This document shows positions 18,405 to 27,261 of a stretch of 64,000 nucleotides of DNA, in pieces. The notes under the pieces are model-generated. The model worked only from the letters and a program-made list of their open reading frames with translations, was not told the origin of the DNA and made no database searches. Within the stretch, counting starts at the first letter, position 1. The number at the start of each line of letters is the position of its first letter. The stretch is from positions 620,001 through 684,000 of the forward strand of contig NZ_CP020919.1 of assembly GCF_003076475.1 (NCBI RefSeq), read 5' to 3'. The position numbers and the translations under genes are program-made. This DNA is from Flavobacterium kingsejongi (GTDB lineage Bacteria > Bacteroidota > Bacteroidia > Flavobacteriales > Flavobacteriaceae).

Positions 18405-18887
18405 TTATGACGGATCAACTAAGAATAAAGGTTGGTCAAATTCTACCGGAGAAGCATCATCAACTAAAACTTTCACGATTTTACCAGTTACTTCAGATTC
18501 GATCTCGTTGAACAATTTCATTGCTTCAATTACACAAAGAACATCTCCTTTGCTGATTGTGCTTCCTACTTCAACAAAAACCGGTTTGTCTGGAGATGGT
18601 TTTCTGTATAATGTCCCAATAATTGGTGATTTTACAGTAATGTAATGTGCATTTTCTTCCACTGCAACCGGGGTTACTGGTGTTGCCGGGCTTGTTGGCA
18701 AACCTGCGTTAGCCTGTGGCAAAGCAGTTTGTACCGGTACATGCTGTACATACGCCGTGGTTTCAGCCAATGCAGCTTCATTAGTAGTCTTGATAGTGAT
18801 TTTGATATCGTCCATCTCTAATTTTACTTCTGTTGCACCTGATTTAGCTACAAATTTAATTAGGTTTTGAATTTCTCTTAAATCCAT
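18405..18887 (-). CDS. accB: Biotin carboxyl carrier protein of acetyl-CoA carboxylase
   Basis: A 160-residue carrier. The N-terminal helix (MDLREIQNLIKFVAKSG) is followed by an Ala/Pro/Thr-rich linker (about 50-80) and a C-terminal biotinyl domain with the biotinylated Lys in VIEAMKLFNEIES. It shuttles carboxybiotin between AccC and the carboxyltransferase. It is flanked by fabH (26 bp upstream) and accC. Confidence 0.97.
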   Translation of the reverse strand: MDLREIQNLIKFVAKSGATEVKLEMDDIKITIKTTNEAALAETTAYVQHVPVQTALPQANAGLPTSPATPVTPVAVEENAHYITVKSPIIGTLYRKPSPDKPVFVEVGSTISKGDVLCVIEAMKLFNEIESEVTGKIVKVLVDDASPVEFDQPLFLVDPS

Positions 18888-18913
18888 GATATTTGTCTTT
18901 TTTGTTTAGTTTA

Positions 18914-19909
18914 TTATTTGTTGTATGCCCATTTGAGATATATAGATCCCCAAGTAAATCCGCCACCAAAAGCGGCAAAAATAATATTATCGCCTTTTTT
19001 GAAAAGGTGTTCGAAATCGCTAAGTAATAAGGGTAATGTTGCGGAGGTAGTATTTCCGTATTTCTGGATGTTGACCAGGACTTTAGATTCGTCCAGTCCC
19101 ATTCGTGATGCAGTAGCATCAATAATACGTTTGTTGGCCTGATGAGCAGCCAGCCAGTTAATATCTTCTTTAGTAAGATTGTTGCGCTGCATTATTTTTT
19201 CACTGACATCAGCCATACCGGAAACGGCATATTTGAAAACGGTTTTCCCGTCCTGATGTACAAAATGTTGTTTGTTTTCAACGGTGGCTGCTGAGGGGGG
19301 AAGTATGGATCCACCGGCAGCAATATTCAGGTATTCTCTTCCAATTCCATCACTTCGTAAATATTCATCCTGAATGCCAAGTCCTTCATTATTGGCTTCA
19401 AAAAGCACCGCTCCGGCACCATCACCAAATATGATACAGGTTGCCCTGTCGGTGTAATCTATAATAGAGGACATTTTATCAGCGCCTATCAGTAGTACTT
19501 TTTTATATTTCCCGGACTCGATATAGGCCGAAGCAGTCGACATTCCGTATAAAAAACTTGAACAGGCAGCCTGGAGGTCGTAGGCAAAAGCATTTACAGC
19601 TCCAATTTCTGTTGCCACATACACTGCGGTAGAAGCAACGGGCATATCCGGCGTGGTCGTTGCCAATAATACCAGATCAATATCTTTAGGGTCAAGACCC
19701 GATTTTTCAATTAAATTTTTGGCTGCGTTAATCGCCAAAAAAGAAGTTCCTTTTCCTTCTTCTTTAAGAATGCGTCTTTCTTTGATTCCAGTGCGTGAAG
19801 TTATCCATTCGTCATTGGTTTCAACCATAGATTCCAATACCTTGTTTGATAGCACAAAATCCGGTACATAAGCACCAACAGCGGTGATAGCGGCTGTAAT
19901 TGTATTCAT
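18914..19909 (-). CDS. fabH: Beta-ketoacyl-ACP synthase III
   Basis: A 331-residue initiating condensing enzyme that joins acetyl-CoA (or a branched acyl-CoA) to malonyl-ACP. The catalytic triad is visible: Cys in DLQAACSSFLYG, His in WLAAHQANKRI, and Asn in KYGNTTSATLP. GGGFTWGSIYLKW closes the protein as in the family. It is first in an operon with accB and accC, with a promoter about 150 bp upstream. This matches the common Bacteroidetes order rpmF-fabH-accB-accC. Confidence 0.96.
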   Translation of the reverse strand: MNTITAAITAVGAYVPDFVLSNKVLESMVETNDEWITSRTGIKERRILKEEGKGTSFLAINAAKNLIEKSGLDPKDIDLVLLATTTPDMPVASTAVYVATEIGAVNAFAYDLQAACSSFLYGMSTASAYIESGKYKKVLLIGADKMSSIIDYTDRATCIIFGDGAGAVLFEANNEGLGIQDEYLRSDGIGREYLNIAAGGSILPPSAATVENKQHFVHQDGKTVFKYAVSGMADVSEKIMQRNNLTKEDINWLAAHQANKRIIDATASRMGLDESKVLVNIQKYGNTTSATLPLLLSDFEHLFKKGDNIIFAAFGGGFTWGSIYLKWAYNK

Positions 19910-20058
19910 AGGGTCGTTTGTTTTCTTAACAAATTGTTAATTTGAAAAGAGGTGGAAATTACAAAAAAAATCAAAACCTTATTGCTTTTTCGCAATATTT
20001 AACTCGAAACTATAATTATCTCCAACAATCTGAAACCGGGTTCTGATAATTTAGGACG

Positions 20059-20089
20059 CAAAAGTATAATTCCATGCTAAATTATTAAA
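20059..20089 (-). promoter_or_regulatory. Promoter of the fabH-accB-accC operon
   Basis: On the minus strand TTTA (20089-20086), a 19-nt spacer and TACTTTTG (20066-20059), a perfect TAnnTTTG -7 box. The start would be near 20052, giving a leader of about 140 nt before fabH. That leader contains a small ATTGC-GAAAAA-GCAAT hairpin upstream of a run of eight T's (minus strand), a possible weak attenuator. Confidence 0.55.
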
Positions 20090-20121
20090 ATCCAGGGGCT
20101 CAAAATTTCGGTAAACAAAAA

Positions 20122-20143
20122 AAACTCTCACTAGGGAGAGTTT
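20122..20143 (-). terminator. Intrinsic terminator of rpmF
   Basis: On the minus strand AAACTCTC pairs with GAGAGTTT over a 6-nt loop and runs into eight T's. It separates the pdxA/yceD/rpmF unit from the fabH promoter. Confidence 0.85.
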
Positions 20144-20165
20144 CAATTCTAATTATAAAATCGTA

Positions 20166-20360
20166 TTAAGCAACAGCTTCCTGTTTGTCAATTACAACCT
20201 GACCTCTGTAATACATTTTACCTTCATGCCAGTAAGCTCTGTGGTATAAGTGTGCTTCGCCTGTTATAGGACATGTTGCAATTTGAGGAACAGATGCTTT
20301 GTAATGTGTTCTTCTCTTATCTCTTCTTGTTTTCGAGGTTTTTCTCTTAGGATGTGCCAT
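20166..20360 (-). CDS. rpmF: 50S ribosomal protein L32
   Basis: A 64-residue basic protein with [20 protein letters not shown] and the [16 protein letters not shown] segment, diagnostic of bL32. It lies 9 bp after the YceD-like gene, the widespread yceD-rpmF pairing. It is followed by its own terminator and then the fabH operon. Confidence 0.97.
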   Translation of the reverse strand: MAHPKRKTSKTRRDKRRTHYKASVPQIATCPITGEAHLYHRAYWHEGKMYYRGQVVIDKQEAVA

Positions 20361-20369
20361 CTTACTATA

Positions 20370-20915
20370 TTATTTTTTTTTATCCGTTAATAGTTGTTTT
20401 AATTTGTCCCAGCGCGGGTCCGTATTCTCTTCTTCAGTTTGTTCTGGTTCTTCTTTATGCCGTAATTCATTCAGTTTGTCAAGGGTTTCGGATTGTAAAC
20501 TTCCGTCCTTTACACCGGGATGAATTCTTTTAGAGGGCACAGATAGCACAATCATCTCATAGATGTATTGTGACACGTCTACCTGGTGTTCTCCGTGAGG
20601 CAAAATGAGCAATTCTTCATTGTCATCATTATAGGCATCACCAAATTGCACGACCACATTAATCTTCCCTTTTATTGGCAGGTCAAAAGACTCTCCCGTT
20701 TGGTCGCATGGAACGTTTATCGTTCCTTTATGCTTAAAGGCAAGCTCCAGCATTGTGGCTTTTTTCTCTAAAACTACATTTACTTTGATGTTGACATCGT
20801 CATATTCGTCATAATCAAAGTTTTCAAAGAACTCTTTATTAATTTGATATTCAAACTGATGTTTCCCCAATTTTAATCCTATAAACGGAATTAAAAATTC
20901 TTTAGTCGCATTCAT
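20370..20915 (-). CDS. YceD family protein (DUF177), large-ribosomal-subunit associated
   Basis: I start at ATG 20915 (MNATKEFLIPFIGLKLGKHQF, 181 residues). The frame is open further upstream, but that segment is not family-like and starts inside the pdxA-proximal spacer. The family is linked to 23S rRNA/large-subunit accumulation in bacteria and plants and is nearly always next to rpmF, as here. Visible features are INVPCDQTGESFDLPIKGKI (only one Cys of the zinc-like CxxC remains) and an acidic C-terminus (EPEQTEEENTDPRWDKL). Confidence 0.85.
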   Translation of the reverse strand: MNATKEFLIPFIGLKLGKHQFEYQINKEFFENFDYDEYDDVNIKVNVVLEKKATMLELAFKHKGTINVPCDQTGESFDLPIKGKINVVVQFGDAYNDDNEELLILPHGEHQVDVSQYIYEMIVLSVPSKRIHPGVKDGSLQSETLDKLNELRHKEEPEQTEEENTDPRWDKLKQLLTDKKK

Positions 20916-21001
20916 TTCATCAACAGTTTTGAGCGTGCAAAGATATAAAATAATTGTAAATCCAAAAGGGGTTACAAACATTTTTTTGTTAATAAATCTT
21001 T

Positions 21002-22036
21002 TTATTTCATTTTTAAAGGATTGCTGGTGATTTCCTTATACTCATTTCGGGCATTATAGATATCAATTGCCTTATACACCGCTTCTTTGAACGAGGTAAA
21101 ATCGGCTATTCCTTTTCCGGCAATATCATAGGCAGTACCGTGATCTGGTGACGTTCGCACTTTATCCAGGCCCGCAGTATAATTAACACCATTCCCAAAA
21201 GACAAGGTCTTAAAAGGAATTAGCCCCTGATCGTGATACACCGCTATAATAGCATCAAATTTTTCATATTGGTTGCTTCCAAAAAAGCTATCCGCAGCAT
21301 AAGGCCCAAAAACCAGTGTTCCCTGTTCGAACAATTTCTTAATCGCTGGTTTGATGATCTCATCATCTTCCTTTCCTATCACGCCATTATCACCACAATG
21401 AGGATTCAATCCCAATACGGCAATTTTAGGCTTATTAATTGTAAAATCCTGAGCCAGTGACTTTTTGACGGTCAGTATCTTTTTGCGGATCAGTTCTTCG
21501 GTCAGGTGAGATGCAATTTCGTTCACCGGAATATGATCGGTCAATAATCCCACCCGAAGGGCATCCGACACCATTAACATCAGGGCATCTCCTTCAAGCT
21601 CCTGACCCAGGTAATCCGTATGTCCGGGAAAATGAAAATCTTCCGACTGTATATTGTATTTGTTGATTGGAGCGGTTACCAAAACATCGATCAGCCCTTC
21701 TTTTAAAGCGTCTGTAGCAGCTACAAAGGATTTTACCGCATAAGAACCTACAACCGGATCATTTACACCATACTCGATATTTACGCCTTCCTTCCATACA
21801 TTCAGCACATTTACCTTTCCGGTCAGTGCCTGGTCTATTTTATCAATTCCATGCAGGTTAGAGGTCAGTTCAAGATTTTTTTTCAGGAATGACAATATCT
21901 TCACATTTGCAAAAATAATGGGCGTACAGAATTCCAACATCCGACTATCTTCAAATGTTTTCAAAACCACTTCGCTTCCAATACCGTTTAAATCTCCAAT
22001 CGAAATTCCCAGCTTAATATTTTCTGCTTTATTCAT
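21002..22036 (-). CDS. pdxA: 4-hydroxythreonine-4-phosphate dehydrogenase
   Basis: A 344-residue enzyme of pyridoxal-phosphate synthesis (DXP-dependent route). It oxidises 4-phosphohydroxy-L-threonine, which decarboxylates to the PdxJ substrate. Metal-binding histidines are visible in FHFPGHTDYLGQ, AVYHDQGLIPFK and RTSPDHGTAYDIAGKG. GISIGDLNGIGSEV opens the protein. Length is normal. It lies 86 bp upstream of the yceD-like gene and is divergent from ribE. Confidence 0.96.
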   Translation of the reverse strand: MNKAENIKLGISIGDLNGIGSEVVLKTFEDSRMLEFCTPIIFANVKILSFLKKNLELTSNLHGIDKIDQALTGKVNVLNVWKEGVNIEYGVNDPVVGSYAVKSFVAATDALKEGLIDVLVTAPINKYNIQSEDFHFPGHTDYLGQELEGDALMLMVSDALRVGLLTDHIPVNEIASHLTEELIRKKILTVKKSLAQDFTINKPKIAVLGLNPHCGDNGVIGKEDDEIIKPAIKKLFEQGTLVFGPYAADSFFGSNQYEKFDAIIAVYHDQGLIPFKTLSFGNGVNYTAGLDKVRTSPDHGTAYDIAGKGIADFTSFKEAVYKAIDIYNARNEYKEITSNPLKMK

Positions 22037-22060
22037 TACGAGTACTTAATTATTTATTGC

Positions 22061-22068
22061 TAAATTTG
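22061..22068 (+). promoter_or_regulatory. Putative -7 box of ribE
   Basis: TAAATTTG, a perfect TAnnTTTG, 31 bp before the ribE ATG at 22100 in the 63-bp pdxA/ribE divergent spacer. No clear -33 TTTG; a TTATTG occurs closer. No FMN riboswitch fits in this short spacer. Confidence 0.45.
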
Positions 22069-22099
22069 AGGTGCAAATTTAAGAAAATAAAATTAAGGA

Positions 22100-22690
22100 A
22101 TGTTTACAGGAATCATCGAAACATCAGGTTTCATAAAAAATATAGCAAAAGAAGGCGACAATCTGCATCTGACTGTTGCTTCTTCGCTATCGAATGAACT
22201 AAAAGTAGATCAGAGCATCTCACATAATGGCATCTGCCTGACAGTAGTAGCACTGGAAGCCGACTCGTTTACAGTCACAGCCGTGCGGGAAACGATTGAA
22301 AAAACAACTATCGGAGACTGGAAAATTGGTGATATTATTAATCTGGAACGCGGCATGAAACTGGGCGATCGCCTGGACGGCCATATTGTACAGGGACATG
22401 TGGATCAAACCGGAACGTGTAGTAGTGTAGAAACGGCAGAAGGAAGCTGGTATTATACCTTCGAATATGACGCGGCGCAAAATAACATTACGATCGAAAA
22501 AGGTTCCATTACGGTAAATGGGGTAAGCCTAACTGTAGTCAACTCGAAACGAAACTCCTTTAGTGTAGCGATTATACCTTATACGTATGAACATACGAAT
22601 TTCAAAACCCTGAAATCCGGAGATAAAATCAATCTTGAATTTGATGTAATCGGAAAATATGTAGCCCGCCTGCAAGGATTAGGAAAGTAA
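22100..22690 (+). CDS. ribE: Riboflavin synthase alpha chain
   Basis: A 196-residue enzyme that dismutates two 6,7-dimethyl-8-ribityllumazine into riboflavin. Two lumazine-binding repeats: MFTGIIETSGFIKN...NGICLTVV in the first and GHIVQGHVDQTGT...VNGVSLTVV in the second, ending with YTYEHTNFKTLKSGDKINLE. Length is normal. It stands alone with a terminator downstream. Confidence 0.96.
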   Translation: MFTGIIETSGFIKNIAKEGDNLHLTVASSLSNELKVDQSISHNGICLTVVALEADSFTVTAVRETIEKTTIGDWKIGDIINLERGMKLGDRLDGHIVQGHVDQTGTCSSVETAEGSWYYTFEYDAAQNNITIEKGSITVNGVSLTVVNSKRNSFSVAIIPYTYEHTNFKTLKSGDKINLEFDVIGKYVARLQGLGK

Positions 22691-22692
22691 AA

Positions 22693-22722
22693 AAAGGCCT
22701 GTATATCAGGCTTTTTTCTTTT
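22693..22722. terminator. Bidirectional terminator between ribE and the small surface protein
   Basis: AAAAGGCCTG/CAGGCTTTTT-type hairpin (about 22693-22717) with an A-run on the left and T-run on the right, between two convergent genes. Confidence 0.75.
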
Positions 22723-22981
22723 TTTGCATACCATAAAAGCCAAGTGCTATTCCGGAAGCAAGCAATACTACGGTCATAGTAGTACTTCCAATAGGCAATA
22801 GCGGACTATCACAATTATATTGCTGGAGGCAAGCTATATATTGTTGTTGGGTAATTACTCCATTATTATAATCTTCGGTACAATCCTCACAACCATACGG
22901 CGGCGGCGTAACTTGCGAAACAGCACTTAGGCTAAACAGCAAGAGTATTATACAATAACAGGCTTTCATTTTAAACTTCAT
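22706..22981 (-). CDS. Small exported protein with a C-terminal PID-CTERM-like sorting tail
   Basis: I start at ATG 22981 (MKFKMKACYCIILLLFSLSA), because it gives a signal peptide. The upstream in-frame extension is not convincing. The mature part is Cys-rich (GCEDCTEDYNNG..YIACLQQYNCD). The C-terminus is LPIGSTTMTVVLLASGIALG followed by a lysine run: a short motif, one hydrophobic helix and a basic end. That layout matches C-terminal processing signals and resembles the PID-CTERM class of Bacteroidetes. Function unknown; a small surface peptide is likely. Confidence 0.6.
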   Translation of the reverse strand: MKFKMKACYCIILLLFSLSAVSQVTPPPYGCEDCTEDYNNGVITQQQYIACLQQYNCDSPLLPIGSTTMTVVLLASGIALGFYGMQKKKKA

Positions 22982-23204
22982 GGGGGATCCATTTTCATGA
23001 GCCGCAAAATTAAATAAAAAACGCTGGAAAAGTCTTAAAATTGTAATTGTTTTCACAAATATAATATTGATTTGCAAGTCATCGGTAAATTCTGCTTTTA
23101 ATCGGATACTACCTGTAATGACCTCTTTTAAATTAACTTACTTTTTAGAGATCTTATATTCCAAACTGCTACTTTATAGTTAAAGTATTTAAATCAGTAA
23201 CACT

Positions 23205-23906
23205 ATGGACGAACTTAAACAGGACTTTGACTGGAGCGCGATATTATTCGGAGAAGAAAACTGGACTTTCTATCCCGAAGTAGTGTTACGTACCCTCATC
23301 ATGTATGTCATCATCCTTTTCAGCCTCCGTTTGTTAGGCAAAAGAGGCGTAAAACAACTTTCTGTTTTTGAACTTGTCGTTATTATAAGCCTGGGTTCTG
23401 CTGCAGGTGACCCTATGTTTTATAAAGAGGTGGGATTGCTCAGCGGTATAATCGTATTTATCTGCATCATTCTGGCGTATAAAATCACTACTTATTTTGT
23501 TGGGAAACATGAGACGTTTGAAAGACTTATTGAAGGGACCTGCACCTGCCTTATTCAAGACGGTCGTTTTGCAATTGAGAATTTCAAAAAAGAACCTCTT
23601 GCTTACGATGAGTTCTTTTCGGAATTACGAGCGAGCAGCATCTCACATTTGGGTCAGGTACAGCAAGCCATCATAGAAACTTCGGGCAATATTAGTATTT
23701 ATTATTATGCGGACGAAGATGTCAAATATGGCTTACCAATACTCCCCCAACTTTACAAACAGAAATCGGAAACAATTCCAGCACCTGGGCTTTATGCGTG
23801 TAGCTTTTGTGGCACAATAACAGAGCTACAACCAACGAAGCACAACTGTACCCGATGCAACCGAAAGGAATGGGTAAAAGCGATTAATACGATACGTGTA
23901 CGCTAG
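23205..23906 (+). CDS. DUF421/YetF family membrane protein
   Basis: A 233-residue protein with three N-terminal helices including the family signature IMYVIILFSLRLLGKRGVKQ and SVFELVVIISLGSAAGDPMF. A cytoplasmic domain follows with the LIEGTCTCLIQDGRFAIENF and DEFFSELRASSISHLGQV segments. The tail has a CxxC...CxxC pair (CSFCGTITELQPTKHNCTRC) suggesting a zinc ribbon, an addition to the ordinary YetF layout. Family function is unclear (sporulation/stress-linked in Bacillus). Confidence 0.85.
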   Translation: MDELKQDFDWSAILFGEENWTFYPEVVLRTLIMYVIILFSLRLLGKRGVKQLSVFELVVIISLGSAAGDPMFYKEVGLLSGIIVFICIILAYKITTYFVGKHETFERLIEGTCTCLIQDGRFAIENFKKEPLAYDEFFSELRASSISHLGQVQQAIIETSGNISIYYYADEDVKYGLPILPQLYKQKSETIPAPGLYACSFCGTITELQPTKHNCTRCNRKEWVKAINTIRVR

Positions 23907-24979
23907 CCTATCACTTCTGCAATATTCTCATTTTCCAGCAATTTAAGCAACTGCATTTCTTCTGCGGTAAGCGTATCACTGACTTTGGCTTTTTTCGGTA
24001 CATAATGCCAGATGGATCCTTTCTCATAAGCCTCAATAACTGTAGGATGCACATAATACTTTCTACAGACGGTGCGGGTATTTCCTAATTTTGCTGCAAC
24101 GGCATCGATAACTTCTATTGTTTTTTTCTTACAATCGGATAGTGTAACATGCTCCCCTATTTCCTGGAAAGCACACAACGCATTCACACTTCCGGCCCAA
24201 ACCCGAAAATCTTTAGCGGTAAAATCTTCAGCGGTAATTTCCTTAAGATAATGGTTCACATCTTCCGATCCTATAGAATGGTGTTTTCCGTCATCATCAT
24301 AATACTGAAACAGGTCATGCCCGGGAATATCCCTGCATTTTTTAACCAGGTTCGCCATCCTTTTACTCTGCAGGCTGATCTTGTGCATCACCCCTTTCTT
24401 TCCTTTAAAATCAAAATAGACTTTCGACTTATCGAAATGCACATGCCGATCCCGCAAAGTGGTAAGTCCAAACGAGCCATATAATTTTTTGTAGGCTTCA
24501 TTCCCAATACGGATATTGGTTAATTCGATGAGTTTAATCACCAGTGCAATTACCTTTTCATACGGAAGTCCCTTCCGGTTCAGGTCTTTTTCCACCTGTT
24601 CCCGTATTAGCGGCAATGCTTTTGCAAACCGCCGCAACCGAAAGAATTTAGATTGGTTCCGGATTTTATTCCATTGGGGATGGTAACGGTATTGCTTGCG
24701 TCCTTTGGTATCCATTCCGGTCACTTGCAAATGGCCGTTCTCGTAAGGAGAAATCCACACTTCTTCCCAGGCTGGCGGGATGACCAGTTTTTGAATCCTT
24801 TCTAGGATTTCTTTGTCTGTGATCCGGTTATTTTCCTCATCTACATAATAAAAGCTACTCCCTTTCTTGCGTCGGAAGTAGCCTTTAGTACTATGGACAG
24901 CATACCGAAGTCCTGCTGCCCGGGCAGTAATCTTAGGATCACTGCCTATTTTCTCTAATTTTGCCTGAAGCCGGTTCAT
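23903..24979 (-). CDS. DNA topoisomerase IB (eukaryotic-like)
   Basis: A 358-residue type IB topoisomerase, relaxing supercoils through a 3'-phosphotyrosine intermediate. An N-terminal domain with RIQKLVIPPAWEEVWISPYE is followed by RKQYRYHPQWN and the catalytic core: KLIELTNIRIGNEAYKKLYG, FRVWAGSVNAL and the nucleophile Tyr within RKYYVHP. Length matches bacterial TopIB. It overlaps the 3' end of the YetF gene by 4 bp and sits 9 bp after the small gene at 24988. Confidence 0.93.
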   Translation of the reverse strand: MNRLQAKLEKIGSDPKITARAAGLRYAVHSTKGYFRRKKGSSFYYVDEENNRITDKEILERIQKLVIPPAWEEVWISPYENGHLQVTGMDTKGRKQYRYHPQWNKIRNQSKFFRLRRFAKALPLIREQVEKDLNRKGLPYEKVIALVIKLIELTNIRIGNEAYKKLYGSFGLTTLRDRHVHFDKSKVYFDFKGKKGVMHKISLQSKRMANLVKKCRDIPGHDLFQYYDDDGKHHSIGSEDVNHYLKEITAEDFTAKDFRVWAGSVNALCAFQEIGEHVTLSDCKKKTIEVIDAVAAKLGNTRTVCRKYYVHPTVIEAYEKGSIWHYVPKKAKVSDTLTAEEMQLLKLLENENIAEVIG

Positions 24980-24987
24980 GTACTGAA

Positions 24988-25290
24988 CTATTCGTTTTCA
25001 CGGTCACCAATACTGAGGGTATGTAATACTTTGGCAGCACTTTTTTCAGTAAAAGCACCAAATCCAGCTACAAAAACCCCTTTTTCCCCATTCGAAGAGG
25101 TAATTCCATAAACGGTAGCCTCATCACCCGGATCAGATTCTCCTTCATAGCGGTATACCTCATCAATTGTAAATTCTTCAGGACTGTGTTTAATCCGTTC
25201 TTCCTGCAGATTAAAATCCACCGAATATCCTTTGTCGGCCAACTCGCTCAATGCTTTCGAGACGGGGGCGTAGTGAAACATTCTTTTCAT
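24988..25290 (-). CDS. Small conserved protein, paralogue of the 1304-1612 gene
   Basis: A 100-residue protein with the same layout as the gene at 1304: a helix with SKALSELADKGYSVDFNLQ, then EEFTIDEVYRYEGESDPGDE, AVYGI-like TVYGITSS and GVFVAGFGAF. Databases usually call this family phosphoribosylpyrophosphate synthetase, but nothing here supports that activity. It is probably co-transcribed with topoisomerase IB. Confidence 0.75.
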   Translation of the reverse strand: MKRMFHYAPVSKALSELADKGYSVDFNLQEERIKHSPEEFTIDEVYRYEGESDPGDEATVYGITSSNGEKGVFVAGFGAFTEKSAAKVLHTLSIGDRENE

Positions 25291-25428
25291 AATTTTAGTT
25301 TTTAGTTAGTCATTTAGTTCTACTAAAATTACAATTATTTTTCAATGAAACATTTTACAGCTTGTCAAATCTTTGTTAAAGTAAGTGTTTCCTTACTTGT
25401 TGGATGTGTAGCCTCTATTTTCATCGAA

Positions 25429-27204
25429 TCATTTTTTCACCACTTTCACCCACTGTTCACCGCCTTTACTATCGGTAAGTTGTACCATATAGATTCCTGT
25501 TGTCGCCATACTAAGATCTATTTGGGATTGTATTTCGCTCACTTCTCCTTGGGCAATTACAGCACCTAAAAGAGTATACAACGTATAATGAAGCACTTGT
25601 GGCGTATCCTGAACTATAGTAAGGATACCGTTGGTTGGATTTGGATAGACTTGTAGTGTTTTTAATGCTGAACTTCCAACAGACAAAACCTCACAAGTTG
25701 CTGTTCCATATTTTGCTATAAAGAAGTCCGTCTGCTGTCCCGTGTTGAGCAACGTTTGTCCCGCAACCTGAAGCTGGCTGCCAAATTTCCCTCCCACATA
25801 ATAATTCCCTGCACTATCTGCAGTCGTTGCAGTACCAAAATCACTGAAACCAAAACTACCGTTTAACATGGTAAGTGCATTCAGGCTTCCTGTTTGCCGG
25901 TTAAATCGTGCGGTAAAAACTTTATAGCCGCTGTTCGTTGGCACTGTCAGTTGGCTTCCGGACCAGTTCAGGTTTCCGGCATTACCTCCCGTAATAAAAA
26001 CCTCATTACCATGTACCGCTATCCCATCTCCAAAAACACTGTTATTCGTCGTAGCATTCGTTTGCCAAAGTGTATTTCCATTGCTATTCATCGAAAGAAC
26101 AAAAGGAAAAGGCTGGTTGTCGGTGGCTGTAAAAATCTGGCCATTAAATCCGTCACCACTCACGGTGGCACCTGTAACATATAATGTCCCTGTAGTATCC
26201 AGCGTAATATCCATATCCAGTGAATAACTGGTGGTCAGGGTATTTTCCTTTTTCCACAAATAGCTTCCTGAAGCATTAAATGCCGCAATATACAAGTGAT
26301 TGTTAACATTTTGCCCGCCCATAATCACCGTATCATCACTCAATAAGGACTTATAGCCTGCTATATATAAATTCCCATTAGCAGGATTCCGTACCATTTT
26401 CAAATGATTGACCGCAGAACCTCCCAGTTGCATATCGATAGGAAAGGCTCCTACGAAATTGCCATTAACATCATATTTAAACATACACAAAGACCGGCCT
26501 GGTGTAGTATTGACAAAATCACCCTGCGCATAACTCCCGGGCAGGATATAACAAATCCAGAATACATTGCCCGATGCATCAACACTTAAATGCACTGATG
26601 TCTGCCCATTGGTGGCATCAATTTCAGAAACATCTGCGGCCTGCGGCATCCGCAACCAGTTCATTACACCTTCTGTAGTATATTGCACCACAAAAAGCGA
26701 GGCTTTATTTTGGTTGCCCACTCCATAGGGCAATATCGTATCGTTTGCCACACCTTCGCTGCCAAAATGTACGGGAAAGTTTGGAGAATTTCGGATCACC
26801 CTACCTGTAGTATAAATGTGACCGAGGCCATCCGTTTCCAATCCCAATAACACATCACTGCCGCTGCCACCAATAACTTTTGACCATCGGTAGTTCCCGG
26901 AACAGTCAAAACTGGCTATTACATAATCGATATTAGCACCACCGCCGCCGCCATATTCACTGTATGTATTCTTTTGATGCCCATCTACATCTGCATTGGC
27001 AATACCAATAGGAGAAAGCAGGTATACATTCCCGTTCTCATCTGTAGTCATTGCTTTTACATGCTCTTCGTTGTTCAAACTGGAAGCAGGTATTTCATCT
27101 GTACTGCCACCCCTTTTCCCCCATTGCCACGCTTGAGCCTGAAGTACTATCGGAAAGGACAGCCATAAAAAGGTAAATAATATTAAATTGTAATTGTGCT
27201 TCAT
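25429..27204 (-). CDS. T9SS-secreted protein with SBBP-type beta-propeller repeats
   Basis: A 591-residue exported protein. Signal peptide ending VLQAQ, then repeated blades of the type GNVYLLSPIG, GHIYTTGRV, GNVFWICYI, GTLYVTGATV and GNYYVGGKFG (each near NGN/SGN turns), as in beta-propeller proteins. The C-terminus is a T9SS type A signal (LQVYPNPTNGILTIVQ ... WVKVVKK). It should be displayed on or released from the cell surface. It lies directly downstream of the 1614-residue PKD protein. Function beyond surface exposure is unknown. Confidence 0.85.
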   Translation of the reverse strand: MKHNYNLILFTFLWLSFPIVLQAQAWQWGKRGGSTDEIPASSLNNEEHVKAMTTDENGNVYLLSPIGIANADVDGHQKNTYSEYGGGGGANIDYVIASFDCSGNYRWSKVIGGSGSDVLLGLETDGLGHIYTTGRVIRNSPNFPVHFGSEGVANDTILPYGVGNQNKASLFVVQYTTEGVMNWLRMPQAADVSEIDATNGQTSVHLSVDASGNVFWICYILPGSYAQGDFVNTTPGRSLCMFKYDVNGNFVGAFPIDMQLGGSAVNHLKMVRNPANGNLYIAGYKSLLSDDTVIMGGQNVNNHLYIAAFNASGSYLWKKENTLTTSYSLDMDITLDTTGTLYVTGATVSGDGFNGQIFTATDNQPFPFVLSMNSNGNTLWQTNATTNNSVFGDGIAVHGNEVFITGGNAGNLNWSGSQLTVPTNSGYKVFTARFNRQTGSLNALTMLNGSFGFSDFGTATTADSAGNYYVGGKFGSQLQVAGQTLLNTGQQTDFFIAKYGTATCEVLSVGSSALKTLQVYPNPTNGILTIVQDTPQVLHYTLYTLLGAVIAQGEVSEIQSQIDLSMATTGIYMVQLTDSKGGEQWVKVVKK

Positions 27205-27261
27205 AGTCCAATTTGTTATAAATAAAAGCTGGCAGAAATTTCTTTCTGCCAGCCTTTGTGA

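Noticed and set aside
22037..22099. FMN riboswitch upstream of ribE
   Set aside because: The spacer is only 63 bp and shows no RFN-type conserved helices.
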